In this document: in pieces, positions 1 through 9,153 of the stretch
Layout of the letters: the number at the start of each line of letters is the position of its first letter
Numbering within the stretch: the first letter of the stretch is position 1
NCBI RefSeq assembly: GCF_006715165.1
Contig: NZ_VFMS01000001.1
Coordinates: forward strand, 2,604,001-2,668,000
Direction: 5' to 3'
DNA from: Arthrobacter sp. SLBN-122
Lineage (GTDB): Bacteria; Actinomycetota; Actinomycetes; Actinomycetales; Micrococcaceae
DNA length: 64,000 nucleotides
Notes under the pieces: model-generated
Told to the model about the DNA's origin: nothing
The model's database searches: none
The model's input: the letters and a program-made list of their open reading frames with translations, nothing else
Made by a program: the position numbers and the translations under genes

Positions 1-79
1 TGCGGTGAGGGAAGACATCAGGCCAGTATCTCAAACTGGCTATGTATTCCAATGCCAGTTGCGTGGAAAGGTTGGCTGC

Positions 80-715
80 ATGATGACCCGCAGACTCCTC
101 CAGCTCTTCACCGGCCTTGCCATGTACGGCATCTCGCTCGCCATGTTCATCCGTGCGGGCCTTGGCCTGGATCCCTGGGATGTGTTCCACCAGGGCCTGG
201 CCAACCGGACCGGCCTAAGCATCGGCGTGGTGGTCATCATTGTGAGTTTCCTGGTCTTGCTGCTGTGGATCCCGCTGCGGCAGTGGCCAGGTTTCGGAAC
301 GTTGTGCAACGCGGTGCTCGTGGGAGTGTTTGCGGATGTTGGACTGGCGCTTATCCCGGCCGTGTCCCAGATCGCAGGCCAGTTTGCGCTCCTGGGCGGC
401 GCCATTGTGCTTAATGGCATCGCCTCCGCATGCTACATCGGGGCGCGTTTCGGACCAGGGGCGCGGGACGGGCTGATGACCGGGCTGGCCCGGCGCACCG
501 GGTGGTCAGTCCGGCTGTCCCGCACGCTCATTGAGGTGTGCGTCCTGGCCATCGGCTGGCTGCTGGGTGGTTCGGTGGGCCTGGGCACCGTGGCCTACGC
601 CCTGGCCATCGGTCCTTTGGTCCATGTGCTGCTGCCGCGCTTCATGGTTCCCGCTTCCCCGCTGAAGACCGCCGCCGGGGCCACTGCCGTCAAGGCTCCG
701 GAACACTGTGCCTGA
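80..715 (+). CDS. YczE/YitT-like integral membrane protein
   Basis: Predicted 211-residue polytopic membrane protein of the YczE family; the transported substrate is unknown. Hydrophobic segments start at the N-terminus (LLQLFTGLAMYGISLAMF) and continue to the end, with the family-like GLGLDPWDVFHQGL stretch after the first segment. I chose ATG 80 because GGAAAGG at 65-71 is well spaced before it; a GTG at 5 would add a non-hydrophobic leader. It is convergent with nei2, and its stop codon lies inside the first unit of a tandem repeat. The family assignment rests on sequence pattern only. Confidence 0.75.
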   Translation: MMTRRLLQLFTGLAMYGISLAMFIRAGLGLDPWDVFHQGLANRTGLSIGVVVIIVSFLVLLLWIPLRQWPGFGTLCNAVLVGVFADVGLALIPAVSQIAGQFALLGGAIVLNGIASACYIGARFGPGARDGLMTGLARRTGWSVRLSRTLIEVCVLAIGWLLGGSVGLGTVAYALAIGPLVHVLLPRFMVPASPLKTAAGATAVKAPEHCA

Positions 716-823
716 ACAAGCCTGTGCCTGAACAGGTCAAACACTGAACAGGTCAAGCCCTGAACGGATCTGGCCCTGAACGGATCTGGCCCTGAACGGA
801 TCTGGCCCTGAACGGATCAAGCC
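712..823. repeat. 16-bp tandem repeat array, seven units
   Basis: The hexamer CTGAAC begins at 712, 728, 744, 760, 776, 792 and 808, an exact 16-bp period. Units 4-6 are identical (CTGAACGGATCTGGCC); units 1-3 and 7 are diverged. The array fills the gap between the convergent yczE-like and nei2 genes and overlaps both stop codons. The identical central units suggest recent slippage, so copy number probably varies between strains. Confidence 0.9.
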
Positions 824-1647
824 GGCGCGGGCTGGCACTTCGGGCAGAAATAGATGTCGCGTTCCTCCTCGCCGTTCGGTTTGCCCAAAAGTCCGCACTG
901 GATGGGGGTGCCGCATTTCAGGCACGGCTGGCGCTCCCGGCCGTACACCCAGTAGCCGGGCCTGCCCGCCATCCTGCCCACCGGCATGCCGCGGGCGTTG
1001 AGGATGGTCACGCGGCGCCCGGGCCCAAGGTTGACCTCCAAAAGCTGTTTGGCGTCGCTCATCAGGGTCCGCACGTCCGTGACCCCGGAAACAGGAGTAG
1101 CGGGATGGACTGCGGACAGGAAACATGCCTCGCAACGGTAAATGTTGCCGATGCCCGCGAGGTTCCGCTGGTCCAGGAGCGCAACTCCCACCGGCACCTC
1201 GGGCTGGGAGCGGACCCGGCGTTCCGCCTCGTCAAGGTCCCAGTCCGGGCCCAGGAGGTCCGGCCCGAGGAATCCCACGATGGAGTCCTCGTTGGCGGTA
1301 GGCACCACTTCCACAATGCCCAGGGAGAAGCCGACGGCGTCGGCCGCGGCGGTGCGCAGCACGCACCGGGCGGTGAAACCGGGCTTCCGCCACCGTCCGC
1401 CGGGCGGATAGACCTGCCAGGCGCCTTCCATCTTCAGATGTGAGTGGATGGTCAGCCTCTTGTCCTCCGGGCTGACCACCCGCATCAGCAGGTGCTTGCC
1501 CCGGGGGATTACCTCGTCAACGGTCCAGCCGGCCAGGTTCAGCGTGGCGAACCGGGGCACCCGGAAATCGGATGCCAGCAACGTCTGTCCGGCCAGGGCC
1601 TGATGCAGCTGGCGGGCGGCCCGCCAGACGGAATCGCCCTCAGGCAC
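817..1647 (-). CDS. nei2: Fpg/Nei-family DNA glycosylase (Nei2-like endonuclease VIII)
   Basis: Base-excision-repair glycosylase/AP lyase of 276 residues that removes oxidised bases. After the initiator Met the protein reads PEGDS, giving the N-terminal Pro nucleophile and the catalytic Glu of the family. A C-terminal zinc finger is visible: CLKCG and then CPKC about 28 residues later. The start is GTG at 1647, fixed by the required Pro-Glu N-terminus. It overlaps the end of lhr by 8 nt, so the two are translationally coupled. Its last codons lie in the 16-bp repeat array. The Nei2 rather than Fpg label is inferred from the PEGDS N-terminus and the lhr neighbour. Confidence 0.9.
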   Translation of the reverse strand: MPEGDSVWRAARQLHQALAGQTLLASDFRVPRFATLNLAGWTVDEVIPRGKHLLMRVVSPEDKRLTIHSHLKMEGAWQVYPPGGRWRKPGFTARCVLRTAAADAVGFSLGIVEVVPTANEDSIVGFLGPDLLGPDWDLDEAERRVRSQPEVPVGVALLDQRNLAGIGNIYRCEACFLSAVHPATPVSGVTDVRTLMSDAKQLLEVNLGPGRRVTILNARGMPVGRMAGRPGYWVYGRERQPCLKCGTPIQCGLLGKPNGEEERDIYFCPKCQPAPA

Positions 1648-4600
1648 GGATCCTCAATCCCTTCGGAGTGGAGTAGGCGCCGGCGGCGCTGAGGGCCGCA
1701 GCGACCGGGGTGTCCAGGATGCCCTGCCCGTTCACTTTCTCCATGATCAGCTTGTCCACGGCTCCCCGGGTCACAACACCCGCCAGCGCCGCCCCCGCAG
1801 CGGCGAGGACGGCCTCGTCATCACTGAACGACAGCAGTGTCTTTCCGCCCCGCTCCACATAGAGGACCAACGCACCGTCCACCAGGACAACCAGCGCACC
1901 GGCTTTCCTGCCCGGGCGGTGACCCGTTCCGGCGTCGTCCTGCAGTGCGGGCCAGGGGAGGGCCGCACCATAGGGGTTGGCGGGATCGGTGGCGGCGAGT
2001 GCCAGGGCCACCGGTTCCGCCTTGGCCAGTTGCGTGTCTTCCGAGTAGGAGCGCAGCCGGTCCACGGTGGCGGGAACGGCGAACTGGGCGGCGCCCAGGT
2101 GTTCGATGAAGTAACCGCGGCGGCAGCGGCCGGCCTCCTCCAGCCGGGCCAGCACCTTGTACATGAGGCCGAAGCCGCCCAGGATCTGTTCGGCCATGAC
2201 AGAGCCCCTGGTGACCACGCCGTAGCGGTCCAGCAGGAGTTCCGCGGTGGCCCTGGCATGGATGGTGGGATCGAGTTCAGGTTCCGGGAGCGCGGACCAG
2301 CGGCCTGCGGCAGTGGGCGGGGCGGCGGCACCCTGCGGTCCGTACCTGCCCCCGGCCAGTCCCGGGGACCCCATCAGGCCGGTGCCGTGGGAACGTCCCA
2401 GCCGGCTCAGACGCGGCGCCCGGGCACGCGGTGCCCGGGCCACCTGCCGGTGGGCCGTGTGGCCCCCGGCGATCAAGGACCGCACCGGGGCGAAAGTGTC
2501 CCCGGTGATCCTGCCGGCCCACGCGAGGTCCCACAGCGCAGCCACCACTTCCTGGTCCCCCAGCACGGCGTCCATGCCGCCCGCCACTTCGGTCAGCTGG
2601 CGGAAGAAATACCCGCCGCCGTTGTTGCGCAGGTGGTCCAGGAGCCGCTGGCCGGCGTCCCCCGGTTCGAACCCGGGCGCGGGGTTGAGCGTCAGTTCCA
2701 CCGAATCCGCCAGGTGCAGGCTGATCCAGCCGTCGTTTCCGGGAAGCGCTCCAGCCCCGGACCAGATCACTTCACCTGCGGCCATCAGTTCATCCAGCAT
2801 GGCGGGCTGGTAGTTGGAGACCCTGGTGGCCAGCACCAGGGGTTCCCAGGCCGAGGCAGGAACGGGCACCCCGGAGAGCTGGTCGATGGCGGTGATGATG
2901 CCGTCCAGGCCGCGCAGCGAAGGCTGGCCGCGGCCGCCGCCGGGAGTCCGGACATGCTGCCACGCCGGCAGGAAACGTCCATAGGCGGCGGCATCCACCG
3001 GTTCCACTTCTGCCCGCAGCGCGGCCAGGGAACGACGGCGGAGCTTGCGCAGCACCTCGGCGTCGCACCATTCGCTGGAAACAATGTGCGGAACATCGGA
3101 GGTAGGAGAGACGGCTGCAGGTCCATCCGCTGGAAGTGGTCCGCCCGGTTGTCCGGCATCAAGCGACGCGTCCCCGTCACCGTTGGAATCCGGCTCTGCG
3201 GCCTCCGGCGGTGCGGCATGCGGCCGGAACTCACCCTCCACCACACGTCCATCCGCTGCCAGGCGTTTCAGGGCCGTACCCACCACGGCCACACCGAGGC
3301 CCAGTCGGGCGGCAGCCTCGGCTGCGGTAAAGGGCCCATGTGTCCGCGCATACCGGGAAACGAGATCGCCCAGGGGATCGGACACTGGCTCGATGAAAGC
3401 CAGCGGAACTCCCATGGGCAGGGGAACACCAATGGCGTCGCGGAGGCGGGCTGCGTCCTCCACCGCGGCGAAGCGTTCCACGCCGCCGATGTTCACTTTG
3501 ATGGCGCGGTTGGCGCGCTGAAGCGCGGCCAGGTGCGCCACCGCCTCTTCCACGGTGGCGGCAGGCTCGACCGGCGCGGTTTCATCGGGCCCGGCCTCCA
3601 CGGCCCCATGCGCGAGATCCTGCCCAACTCCACCGGCATCGTGCCCAACCACCGCCGCACCCTGGAGCCGTGCCGCCGTCTCCTCGGGCGCGAGCGGGCC
3701 CAGCAACCGCAGGAGGTCGGCGACTCCTTCCATCCCCCGTGCGCGCCGGTCCGGCGCCAGGCGCTGCAGTTCGCGTTCGGTGGCCTCGATAACCTTGGCG
3801 TCCAGGAGCTCGCGCAGCTCCACCCGGCCCAGCAACTCGTTCAGGAGGGTGGAGTCCAGGGCCAGGGCGGCGGCCCGCCGCTCCGCGAGCGGGGAGTCGC
3901 CCTCGTAGAGGAACTGCGCCACATAGCCGAAGAGGAGGGACTTGGCGAACGGCGAGGGCTGCTGGGTGGTGGTCTGGACAATCCGCAGTTCCCGCCGTTC
4001 CACGGACGCGGCAATGTCCTTCAACGCAGGCAGGTCGTAGACGTCCTGCAGGCATTCGCGCACCGTTTCCAGCACGATGGGAAACGTGGGGTACTTCCTG
4101 GCCACGTCCAGCAGCTGTGCCGACCGCTGGCGCTGCTGCCACAGCGGCTGGCGTTTGCCGGGGGTCTGTCGGGGCAGCAGGAGCGCGCGGGCTGCGCACT
4201 CCCGGAACCGTGAGGCGAACAGGGCACTGCCGCCCACCTCGGCCGTGACGATCTGCTCAAGTTCCTCGGGATCGAAGAGGAACAGCTCGGCGCCGGGCGG
4301 CTCGTCCTCCATCATGGGCACCCGCAGCACGATGCCGTCGTCGGCTGCCATGGCGGAGCCGTCCAGCCCGTAGCGCTGGTGCAGCCGTTGCCCCACGGCA
4401 AGGGCCCACGGCGCGTGCACCGGCATACCGAACGGACTGTGCAGGATGACCCGCCAGTCGCCCAGTTCGTCATGGAACCGCTCCACAACCAGTGTGGTGT
4501 CACTGGGCACCACCTCCGTGGCCTGCTTCTGCTCGCTGAGGTACTGGATAAGGTTGTTCGCGGCGAATTCATCCAGGCCGCTGGCCTTGCAGCGCTCGGT

Positions 4601-6727
4601 GGCAGGCCCGGCGTCGGACGCGGACAGTTCACGCACGAAGGCGCCCAGCGCGCGGCCCAGGTCCACGGGCCGGCCCAGCGAATCGCCCTTCCAGAACGGC
4701 AGCTTGCCGGGCTGCCCGAACGCGGGGGACACCAGGACGCGGTCGTGGGTGATGTCCTCGATCTTCCAGCTGGTGGCACCCAAGGCAAAGACGTCCCCCA
4801 CCCGGGACTCGTAGACCATTTCTTCGTCCAGCTCGCCCACCCGCCGGCCGCCCTTCGGCGCGCGTGCCGGTTTGCCGTCCTCCGAGGGGGAGGCGGAGCC
4901 CTCCTGTTCGGTGCCGATGATGTAGACGCCGAACAGGCCGCGGTCCGGGATGGTGCCCCCGGATGTGACCGCAAGGCGTTGGGCCCCGGGCCGTCCCTCG
5001 ATGGTGCCGGCATTTCGGTCCCAGATGATGCGGGGCCGGAGTTCGGCGAATTCGTCTGACGGGTACCGCCCCGCCAGGAGGTCGAGGGTGGCTTCGAACG
5101 CTGACCGCGGAAGCGAGGCAAATGGTGCGGAGCGCCGGACGGTGCTGAACCATTCCTCCACATCGATCCTGCCCAGGGCGGTTGCGGCCACGGTCTGCTG
5201 GGCCAGGATGTCCAGCGGGTTGGCCGGGATGCTGAGCCGCTCGATCTTGCCGCCCAGCATCCGCTCGACCGTGATGGCCGTGTGGACCAGGTCCGCCCGG
5301 TGCTTGGGGAAAAGGACGCCCTGGGAAATCTCGCCCACCTGGTGCCCGGCGCGGCCCACCCGCTGCAGCCCACTGGCCACGGATGGCGGCGATTCCACCT
5401 GCACCACCAGGTCCACGGCGCCCATGTCGATGCCCAGCTCCAGGGACGAGGTGGCAACGACGCACCGCAGCCGCCCGGATTTAAGGTCGTCCTCGATCAG
5501 GGCACGCTGGTCCTTGGACACCGAGCCATGGTGGGCCCGGGCCAGCACCGGATCGGCGCCGGCGGAGCTCCCGGCCTGCGCCATCATGTGTGCAGGGGTG
5601 GCGGTGGAAGCGGGAATGCCCGACGCCGGTCCCCCTGGCGTGCCGGCTGCGCCTATCTGCCCTTCCGGGCCCGGGTCATCCCAGCCTCCGCCCACGGCAA
5701 TCAGTTGGCGTTCGGCGTAGATCTCGTTGAGGCGTGCAGTGAGGCGTTCGGCGAGCCGCCGGGAGTTGGCGAAGACGATGGTGGACTGGTTGGCCAGCAC
5801 CAGGTCCACGATCTTTTCCTCCACATGCGGCCAGATGGACGCCTGCGGCTGCAGCCCGGACGCGGGGCCGGAATCAAACGCCCCGGCCGCTCCCTGCAGG
5901 TCCGACATGTCCTCCACCGGCACCGACACAGTGAGGTCCCAGTTCTTCCTGGCTGGCGGCGCCACGATCTCGACGGGGGCCGAACCGGCAAGGAACTGGG
6001 CCACGAGTTCCCGGGGCTCCACCGTGGCGGAAAGCCCGATGCGCTGCGCGGGTTTGGGCAGCAGCGCGTCCAGCCGCTCCAGGGACACGGCAAGGTGGGC
6101 CCCGCGCTTGGTGCCGGCCACCGCGTGGACCTCGTCAATGATGATGGTGTCCACCTCGGCCAGGGTTTCGCGGGCCTTCGAGGTGAGCATGAGGAACAGG
6201 GACTCGGGGGTAGTGATGAGGATGTCCGGCGGGTTGGTCAGCAACGCGCGGCGGTCGTTGGCGGGAGTGTCCCCGGACCGGACTCCCACCGTGATCAGCG
6301 GCGCGGGAAGTTCCAGCCGCTTTGCCGTCTGGGTGATGCCGATCAGTGGGGAGCGCAGGTTCCGTTCCACGTCGACGCCGAGGGCCTTGAGGGGCGAAAT
6401 GTAGAGGACACGGGTCTTGCGTTTGGGCGCCCGGACCCGCCTGCCTTTCACCGGTGCCTCAGCAGCGGCGGGGTCAGGGGCGTGGGATGCCGAGACCAGT
6501 AGCCTGTCCAGGGCCCAGAGGAAGGCTGCGAGGGTCTTTCCCGAACCGGTTGGGGCCACCACCAGCGCATGCGACCCCGAGGAGATGGCGTTCCAGGCGC
6601 CTGCCTGCGCAGGTGTGGGCGCCGAAAACGCGCCCAGGAACCAGTCCCTGGTGGGCCGGCTGAATTGGCCCATTGAGGCGGCCGCGCCGGAGACACTGCT
6701 GCCGGCAGGACGCTGTTCCTGGTTCAT
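1640..6727 (-). CDS. lhr: Lhr-family large ATP-dependent DNA helicase
   Basis: Superfamily 2 DNA helicase of 1695 residues, the usual size for full-length Lhr. Walker A APTGSGKT is at about residues 58-65 and the DEVH box (IIIDEVHAV) near 180. Motif VI-like QRVGRAGHQ and a winged-helix/beta-barrel core follow, then a long Lhr C-terminal region. I placed the start at ATG 6727 (MNQEQRP); an open frame runs 121 codons further upstream but would cover the end of the neighbouring oxidoreductase gene. Lhr proteins act in DNA repair, and the 8-nt overlap with nei2 supports that role. Acidic and Gly/Ala-rich linkers break up the core domains. Confidence 0.95.
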   Translation of the reverse strand: MNQEQRPAGSSVSGAAASMGQFSRPTRDWFLGAFSAPTPAQAGAWNAISSGSHALVVAPTGSGKTLAAFLWALDRLLVSASHAPDPAAAEAPVKGRRVRAPKRKTRVLYISPLKALGVDVERNLRSPLIGITQTAKRLELPAPLITVGVRSGDTPANDRRALLTNPPDILITTPESLFLMLTSKARETLAEVDTIIIDEVHAVAGTKRGAHLAVSLERLDALLPKPAQRIGLSATVEPRELVAQFLAGSAPVEIVAPPARKNWDLTVSVPVEDMSDLQGAAGAFDSGPASGLQPQASIWPHVEEKIVDLVLANQSTIVFANSRRLAERLTARLNEIYAERQLIAVGGGWDDPGPEGQIGAAGTPGGPASGIPASTATPAHMMAQAGSSAGADPVLARAHHGSVSKDQRALIEDDLKSGRLRCVVATSSLELGIDMGAVDLVVQVESPPSVASGLQRVGRAGHQVGEISQGVLFPKHRADLVHTAITVERMLGGKIERLSIPANPLDILAQQTVAATALGRIDVEEWFSTVRRSAPFASLPRSAFEATLDLLAGRYPSDEFAELRPRIIWDRNAGTIEGRPGAQRLAVTSGGTIPDRGLFGVYIIGTEQEGSASPSEDGKPARAPKGGRRVGELDEEMVYESRVGDVFALGATSWKIEDITHDRVLVSPAFGQPGKLPFWKGDSLGRPVDLGRALGAFVRELSASDAGPATERCKASGLDEFAANNLIQYLSEQKQATEVVPSDTTLVVERFHDELGDWRVILHSPFGMPVHAPWALAVGQRLHQRYGLDGSAMAADDGIVLRVPMMEDEPPGAELFLFDPEELEQIVTAEVGGSALFASRFRECAARALLLPRQTPGKRQPLWQQRQRSAQLLDVARKYPTFPIVLETVRECLQDVYDLPALKDIAASVERRELRIVQTTTQQPSPFAKSLLFGYVAQFLYEGDSPLAERRAAALALDSTLLNELLGRVELRELLDAKVIEATERELQRLAPDRRARGMEGVADLLRLLGPLAPEETAARLQGAAVVGHDAGGVGQDLAHGAVEAGPDETAPVEPAATVEEAVAHLAALQRANRAIKVNIGGVERFAAVEDAARLRDAIGVPLPMGVPLAFIEPVSDPLGDLVSRYARTHGPFTAAEAAARLGLGVAVVGTALKRLAADGRVVEGEFRPHAAPPEAAEPDSNGDGDASLDAGQPGGPLPADGPAAVSPTSDVPHIVSSEWCDAEVLRKLRRRSLAALRAEVEPVDAAAYGRFLPAWQHVRTPGGGRGQPSLRGLDGIITAIDQLSGVPVPASAWEPLVLATRVSNYQPAMLDELMAAGEVIWSGAGALPGNDGWISLHLADSVELTLNPAPGFEPGDAGQRLLDHLRNNGGGYFFRQLTEVAGGMDAVLGDQEVVAALWDLAWAGRITGDTFAPVRSLIAGGHTAHRQVARAPRARAPRLSRLGRSHGTGLMGSPGLAGGRYGPQGAAAPPTAAGRWSALPEPELDPTIHARATAELLLDRYGVVTRGSVMAEQILGGFGLMYKVLARLEEAGRCRRGYFIEHLGAAQFAVPATVDRLRSYSEDTQLAKAEPVALALAATDPANPYGAALPWPALQDDAGTGHRPGRKAGALVVLVDGALVLYVERGGKTLLSFSDDEAVLAAAGAALAGVVTRGAVDKLIMEKVNGQGILDTPVAAALSAAGAYSTPKGLRIRA

Positions 6728-6776
6728 GCCTCCATCATGCCCCAAGGCACTGACAGTGAACTCCCGGATGGCCTGT

Positions 6777-8363
6777 TCACGCAGGCGGAGCTTCCGGCAG
6801 GTCCCTGGTGGCGGGGCCCTCGAGCAGCTTGCCCTGGTTGGTGAAGCGCGAACCATGCAGGGGGCAGTCCCACGACTGTTCGTTGTCATTCCAGTGCAGG
6901 ATGCCGCCCATGTGGGTGCAGACTGCCGAGAGCCGGCACGTGGTTCCGGCCACAGTGGATACAGCCACGGGCAGGTTGCCCTCGCGGTAGACCTTGCCCT
7001 GGCCTTCGGCCGGGACTCCGGCAGCTGCGGAGCCCACAGGAACAGGTGGTGTCGGTACGGCACCCTCGGAAGCCGGAACAGCGGATCCACCCGCGCCCCG
7101 TTTCAGGCCATCAAACTTCCGGCCCTCGGTGGTCACCTTCCCCCAGTCCGAAGCCAACCGTGCAGCCACTCCGGCATTGAGAGCCACGGCGGACAACGCA
7201 CCTGACGGGGATGTGACGCGGTGGTGGATGGTGTCCGCCCAGGGCACCTGCCCGCCCAGGATGTCCGCTGAAATGCCCAGCGCGGCAGCGACGGCGTTGG
7301 TCATTCCCCATTTGTTGTAGCCGGTGCCGAAGTAGATCTGGCCCTTTCCGCGCGGGAGTTTGCCGAAGAAGGGCATGAGGTTGGTGGGCAGGTAATCCTG
7401 CGCGGACCACGTGTGCGTGGCGACTGCACCGGGGTAATGCCCGCCCGCCCACTCAAGCAGGCCGGAAAGGTGCGCCTTTTCCGAATCCGTCCGGCCCACC
7501 TGATGCCCGTGCCCGCCCACGAGCAGCACGTTCCTGCCGTCCACCCCGTAGTCGCGAAGGGAGTGGGTGGGCTGTTCAACCGAGATGTACATGCCCCGCG
7601 GAGGCGCTTGGTCCTCCTGCAGCTCAAGGGCCGCCGCGTAGGATCGGCTCGGCTTCAGCTTGGCGAAATACAGGCCGCGGTCCAGGACGGGGATGCCCGT
7701 GGCAAGGACCACCTTGTCCGCCCTGACGCTGCCGTGGTCGGTCTTGACTGCGGAGGGCGCATCGCCGGTCACGTCCCTGAGCCGCACGCCGCTGACGATA
7801 CGGCCGCCACGGCTGCGGATATCAGCCACCAGTGCGTCCAGGACCTCCAGGGGGTTGATCTGGGCCTGGTCCCTCAGCCGCACCGCGCCGTGGACGGGGA
7901 ACGGCAAACCGGCGTCGCGCACGTAATCCACATCCAGCCCGGCAGTGGTGGCGGCGCTGACTTCTTCACGCAGCTTCTTCGTGCCTTGCGCCGATGAGGC
8001 GTAGGTGTAGGCGTCGCGGCGCTGGAAGGGCACGTTGTGTTCCTCCAGGTAGCGCAGCAGCCACGCCTGGCCTTCCCGGTTCCCGTCCACGTACGCCTGC
8101 ACCTGCTTCTGCGAATACTGGCGTGCGAGCTGGGACAGGAACGTTCCTTGCAGCAAGGTCACCTTGGCGGTGGTGTTGCCGGTTGTCACGGCCCCTGGAA
8201 AGCGGGCTTCCAGCACCAGGACGCTTTGTCCGGACCGGGCCAGCAGCAGTGCGGTGACCAGGCCCGTGAGGCCGGCGCCCGCCACCACCGTGTCATACCT
8301 GGTGTCCGGTTCGAACGGATCAGAAATGAAGGGTTCCCTGCGGTCCAGCCAAATCGACGTCAT
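6777..8363 (-). CDS. FAD-dependent oxidoreductase with C-terminal Rieske [2Fe-2S] domain
   Basis: Protein of 528 residues. The N-terminal DAO-type FAD fold carries VVAGAGLTG near residue 28. The C-terminal Rieske domain has C482-T-H484 and C500-P-L-H503, the full Cys-X-His / Cys-X2-His ligand set. A Pro/Ala/Val linker of about 40 residues joins the two parts. The substrate cannot be told from sequence; this architecture is seen in glycine/D-amino-acid-oxidase-like proteins. It ends 49 nt before lhr on the same strand and may be co-transcribed with lhr-nei2. It is divergent from the DUF4383 gene. Confidence 0.9.
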   Translation of the reverse strand: MTSIWLDRREPFISDPFEPDTRYDTVVAGAGLTGLVTALLLARSGQSVLVLEARFPGAVTTGNTTAKVTLLQGTFLSQLARQYSQKQVQAYVDGNREGQAWLLRYLEEHNVPFQRRDAYTYASSAQGTKKLREEVSAATTAGLDVDYVRDAGLPFPVHGAVRLRDQAQINPLEVLDALVADIRSRGGRIVSGVRLRDVTGDAPSAVKTDHGSVRADKVVLATGIPVLDRGLYFAKLKPSRSYAAALELQEDQAPPRGMYISVEQPTHSLRDYGVDGRNVLLVGGHGHQVGRTDSEKAHLSGLLEWAGGHYPGAVATHTWSAQDYLPTNLMPFFGKLPRGKGQIYFGTGYNKWGMTNAVAAALGISADILGGQVPWADTIHHRVTSPSGALSAVALNAGVAARLASDWGKVTTEGRKFDGLKRGAGGSAVPASEGAVPTPPVPVGSAAAGVPAEGQGKVYREGNLPVAVSTVAGTTCRLSAVCTHMGGILHWNDNEQSWDCPLHGSRFTNQGKLLEGPATRDLPEAPPA

Positions 8364-8452
8364 GCCAGTCCAACCTGCCTACGCTCCACGGCCCTCGCAG
8401 GCCAGTTTGTGATGGGTCTGTTATCAGCCTCTACTATCCGCTGCGGATTTGC

Positions 8453-8485
8453 TAAGTATACTTACGATGTCGGGGATTAAGTATA
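8453..8485. promoter_or_regulatory. Palindrome TAAGTATACTTA plus half-site in divergent promoter
   Basis: A perfect 12-bp palindrome TAAGTATACTTA lies at 8453-8464, and the half-site TAAGTATA recurs at 8478-8485, 25 bp further on. Both are AT-rich islands in GC-rich DNA between the divergent Rieske oxidoreductase and DUF4383 genes. This looks like an operator for an unidentified repressor, or operator plus -10 region. No regulator gene is adjacent. Confidence 0.55.
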
Positions 8486-8553
8486 TGGTCAGGCACTATC
8501 GGTCACGCTTCGCCCGGCAGTTAGAAACGTCAACGACACAAGCAGGAGAAATC

Positions 8554-9027
8554 ATGACAACCATGAATTCCGGCGGTCGCACTGTAGGCCGGACCAACAT
8601 CCAAAAAGCCACCCTTGCCGTAGGTGTGGTCTTCCTCCTGGTAGGGGTCCTGGGGTTCATCCCCGGCATCACTTCCAACTACGACTCCCTGGGGTTCGCG
8701 GGGCACGGATCCGGGGCGATGCTGCTGGGCCTCTTCCAGGTATCGATCCTGCACAACATCGTCCACCTGCTGTTCGGCGCCGCAGGCATTGCCATGGCCC
8801 GCAGCGTGCCCGGCTCAAAGAACTACCTGGTGGTGGGCGGCGCCATCTACTTGGTGCTGTGGCTCTACGGCCTGCTCATCGGCCAGGACACTGCTGCCAA
8901 CTTCGTCCCGGTCAACACGGCGGACAACTGGCTGCACTTCGTCCTCGGTGTTGCCATGATCGGCCTGGGCGTGGCCCTGTCCCGCGGCACGGCAGGCGCC
9001 GGCCGCACCACCACGGCCACCAGGTAA
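8554..9027 (+). CDS. DUF4383 domain-containing membrane protein
   Basis: Integral membrane protein of 157 residues with about four hydrophobic helices (ATLAVGVVFLLVGVLGFIPG, VSILHNIVHLLFGAAGIAMA, YLVVGGAIYLVLWLYGLLIG and a final one). The order and the HNIVHLLFG and ADNWLHFVLG patterns are typical of DUF4383, whose function is unknown. Start ATG 8554 is supported by AGGAGA at 8544-8549; a more upstream in-frame start at 8449 has no such site. A strong hairpin terminator follows. Confidence 0.85.
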   Translation: MTTMNSGGRTVGRTNIQKATLAVGVVFLLVGVLGFIPGITSNYDSLGFAGHGSGAMLLGLFQVSILHNIVHLLFGAAGIAMARSVPGSKNYLVVGGAIYLVLWLYGLLIGQDTAANFVPVNTADNWLHFVLGVAMIGLGVALSRGTAGAGRTTTATR

Positions 9028-9096
9028 CAACCAAAGGCGGTAACACTGCCGAGGGGCAGCCGGCGGGAATGTTCGACGGCGGTCCGGAAGTATGAA

Positions 9097-9127
9097 GGCG
9101 GCCCGGCTTGATTGCCGGGCCGCCTTT
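9097..9127. terminator. Bidirectional hairpin terminator
   Basis: A perfect 11-bp stem (9097-9107 with 9114-9124) with a 6-nt loop is followed by TTT. It sits between the convergent DUF4383 gene and the DUF4232 lipoprotein gene. Confidence 0.85.
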
Positions 9128-9153
9128 GGCCGTCCAAGGTTGTCTTCGTTGGG

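Noticed and set aside
1919..4213. Long plus-strand open frame of 764 codons opposite lhr
   Set aside because: It is antisense to a clear helicase, is rich in Arg, Gly, His and Gln, has no domain and no ribosome site. High GC content keeps such frames open by chance.
6728..7090. Upstream extension of lhr
   Set aside because: It would overlap the Rieske domain coding sequence of the neighbour and adds low-complexity residues; ATG 6727 gives the usual Lhr N-terminus.
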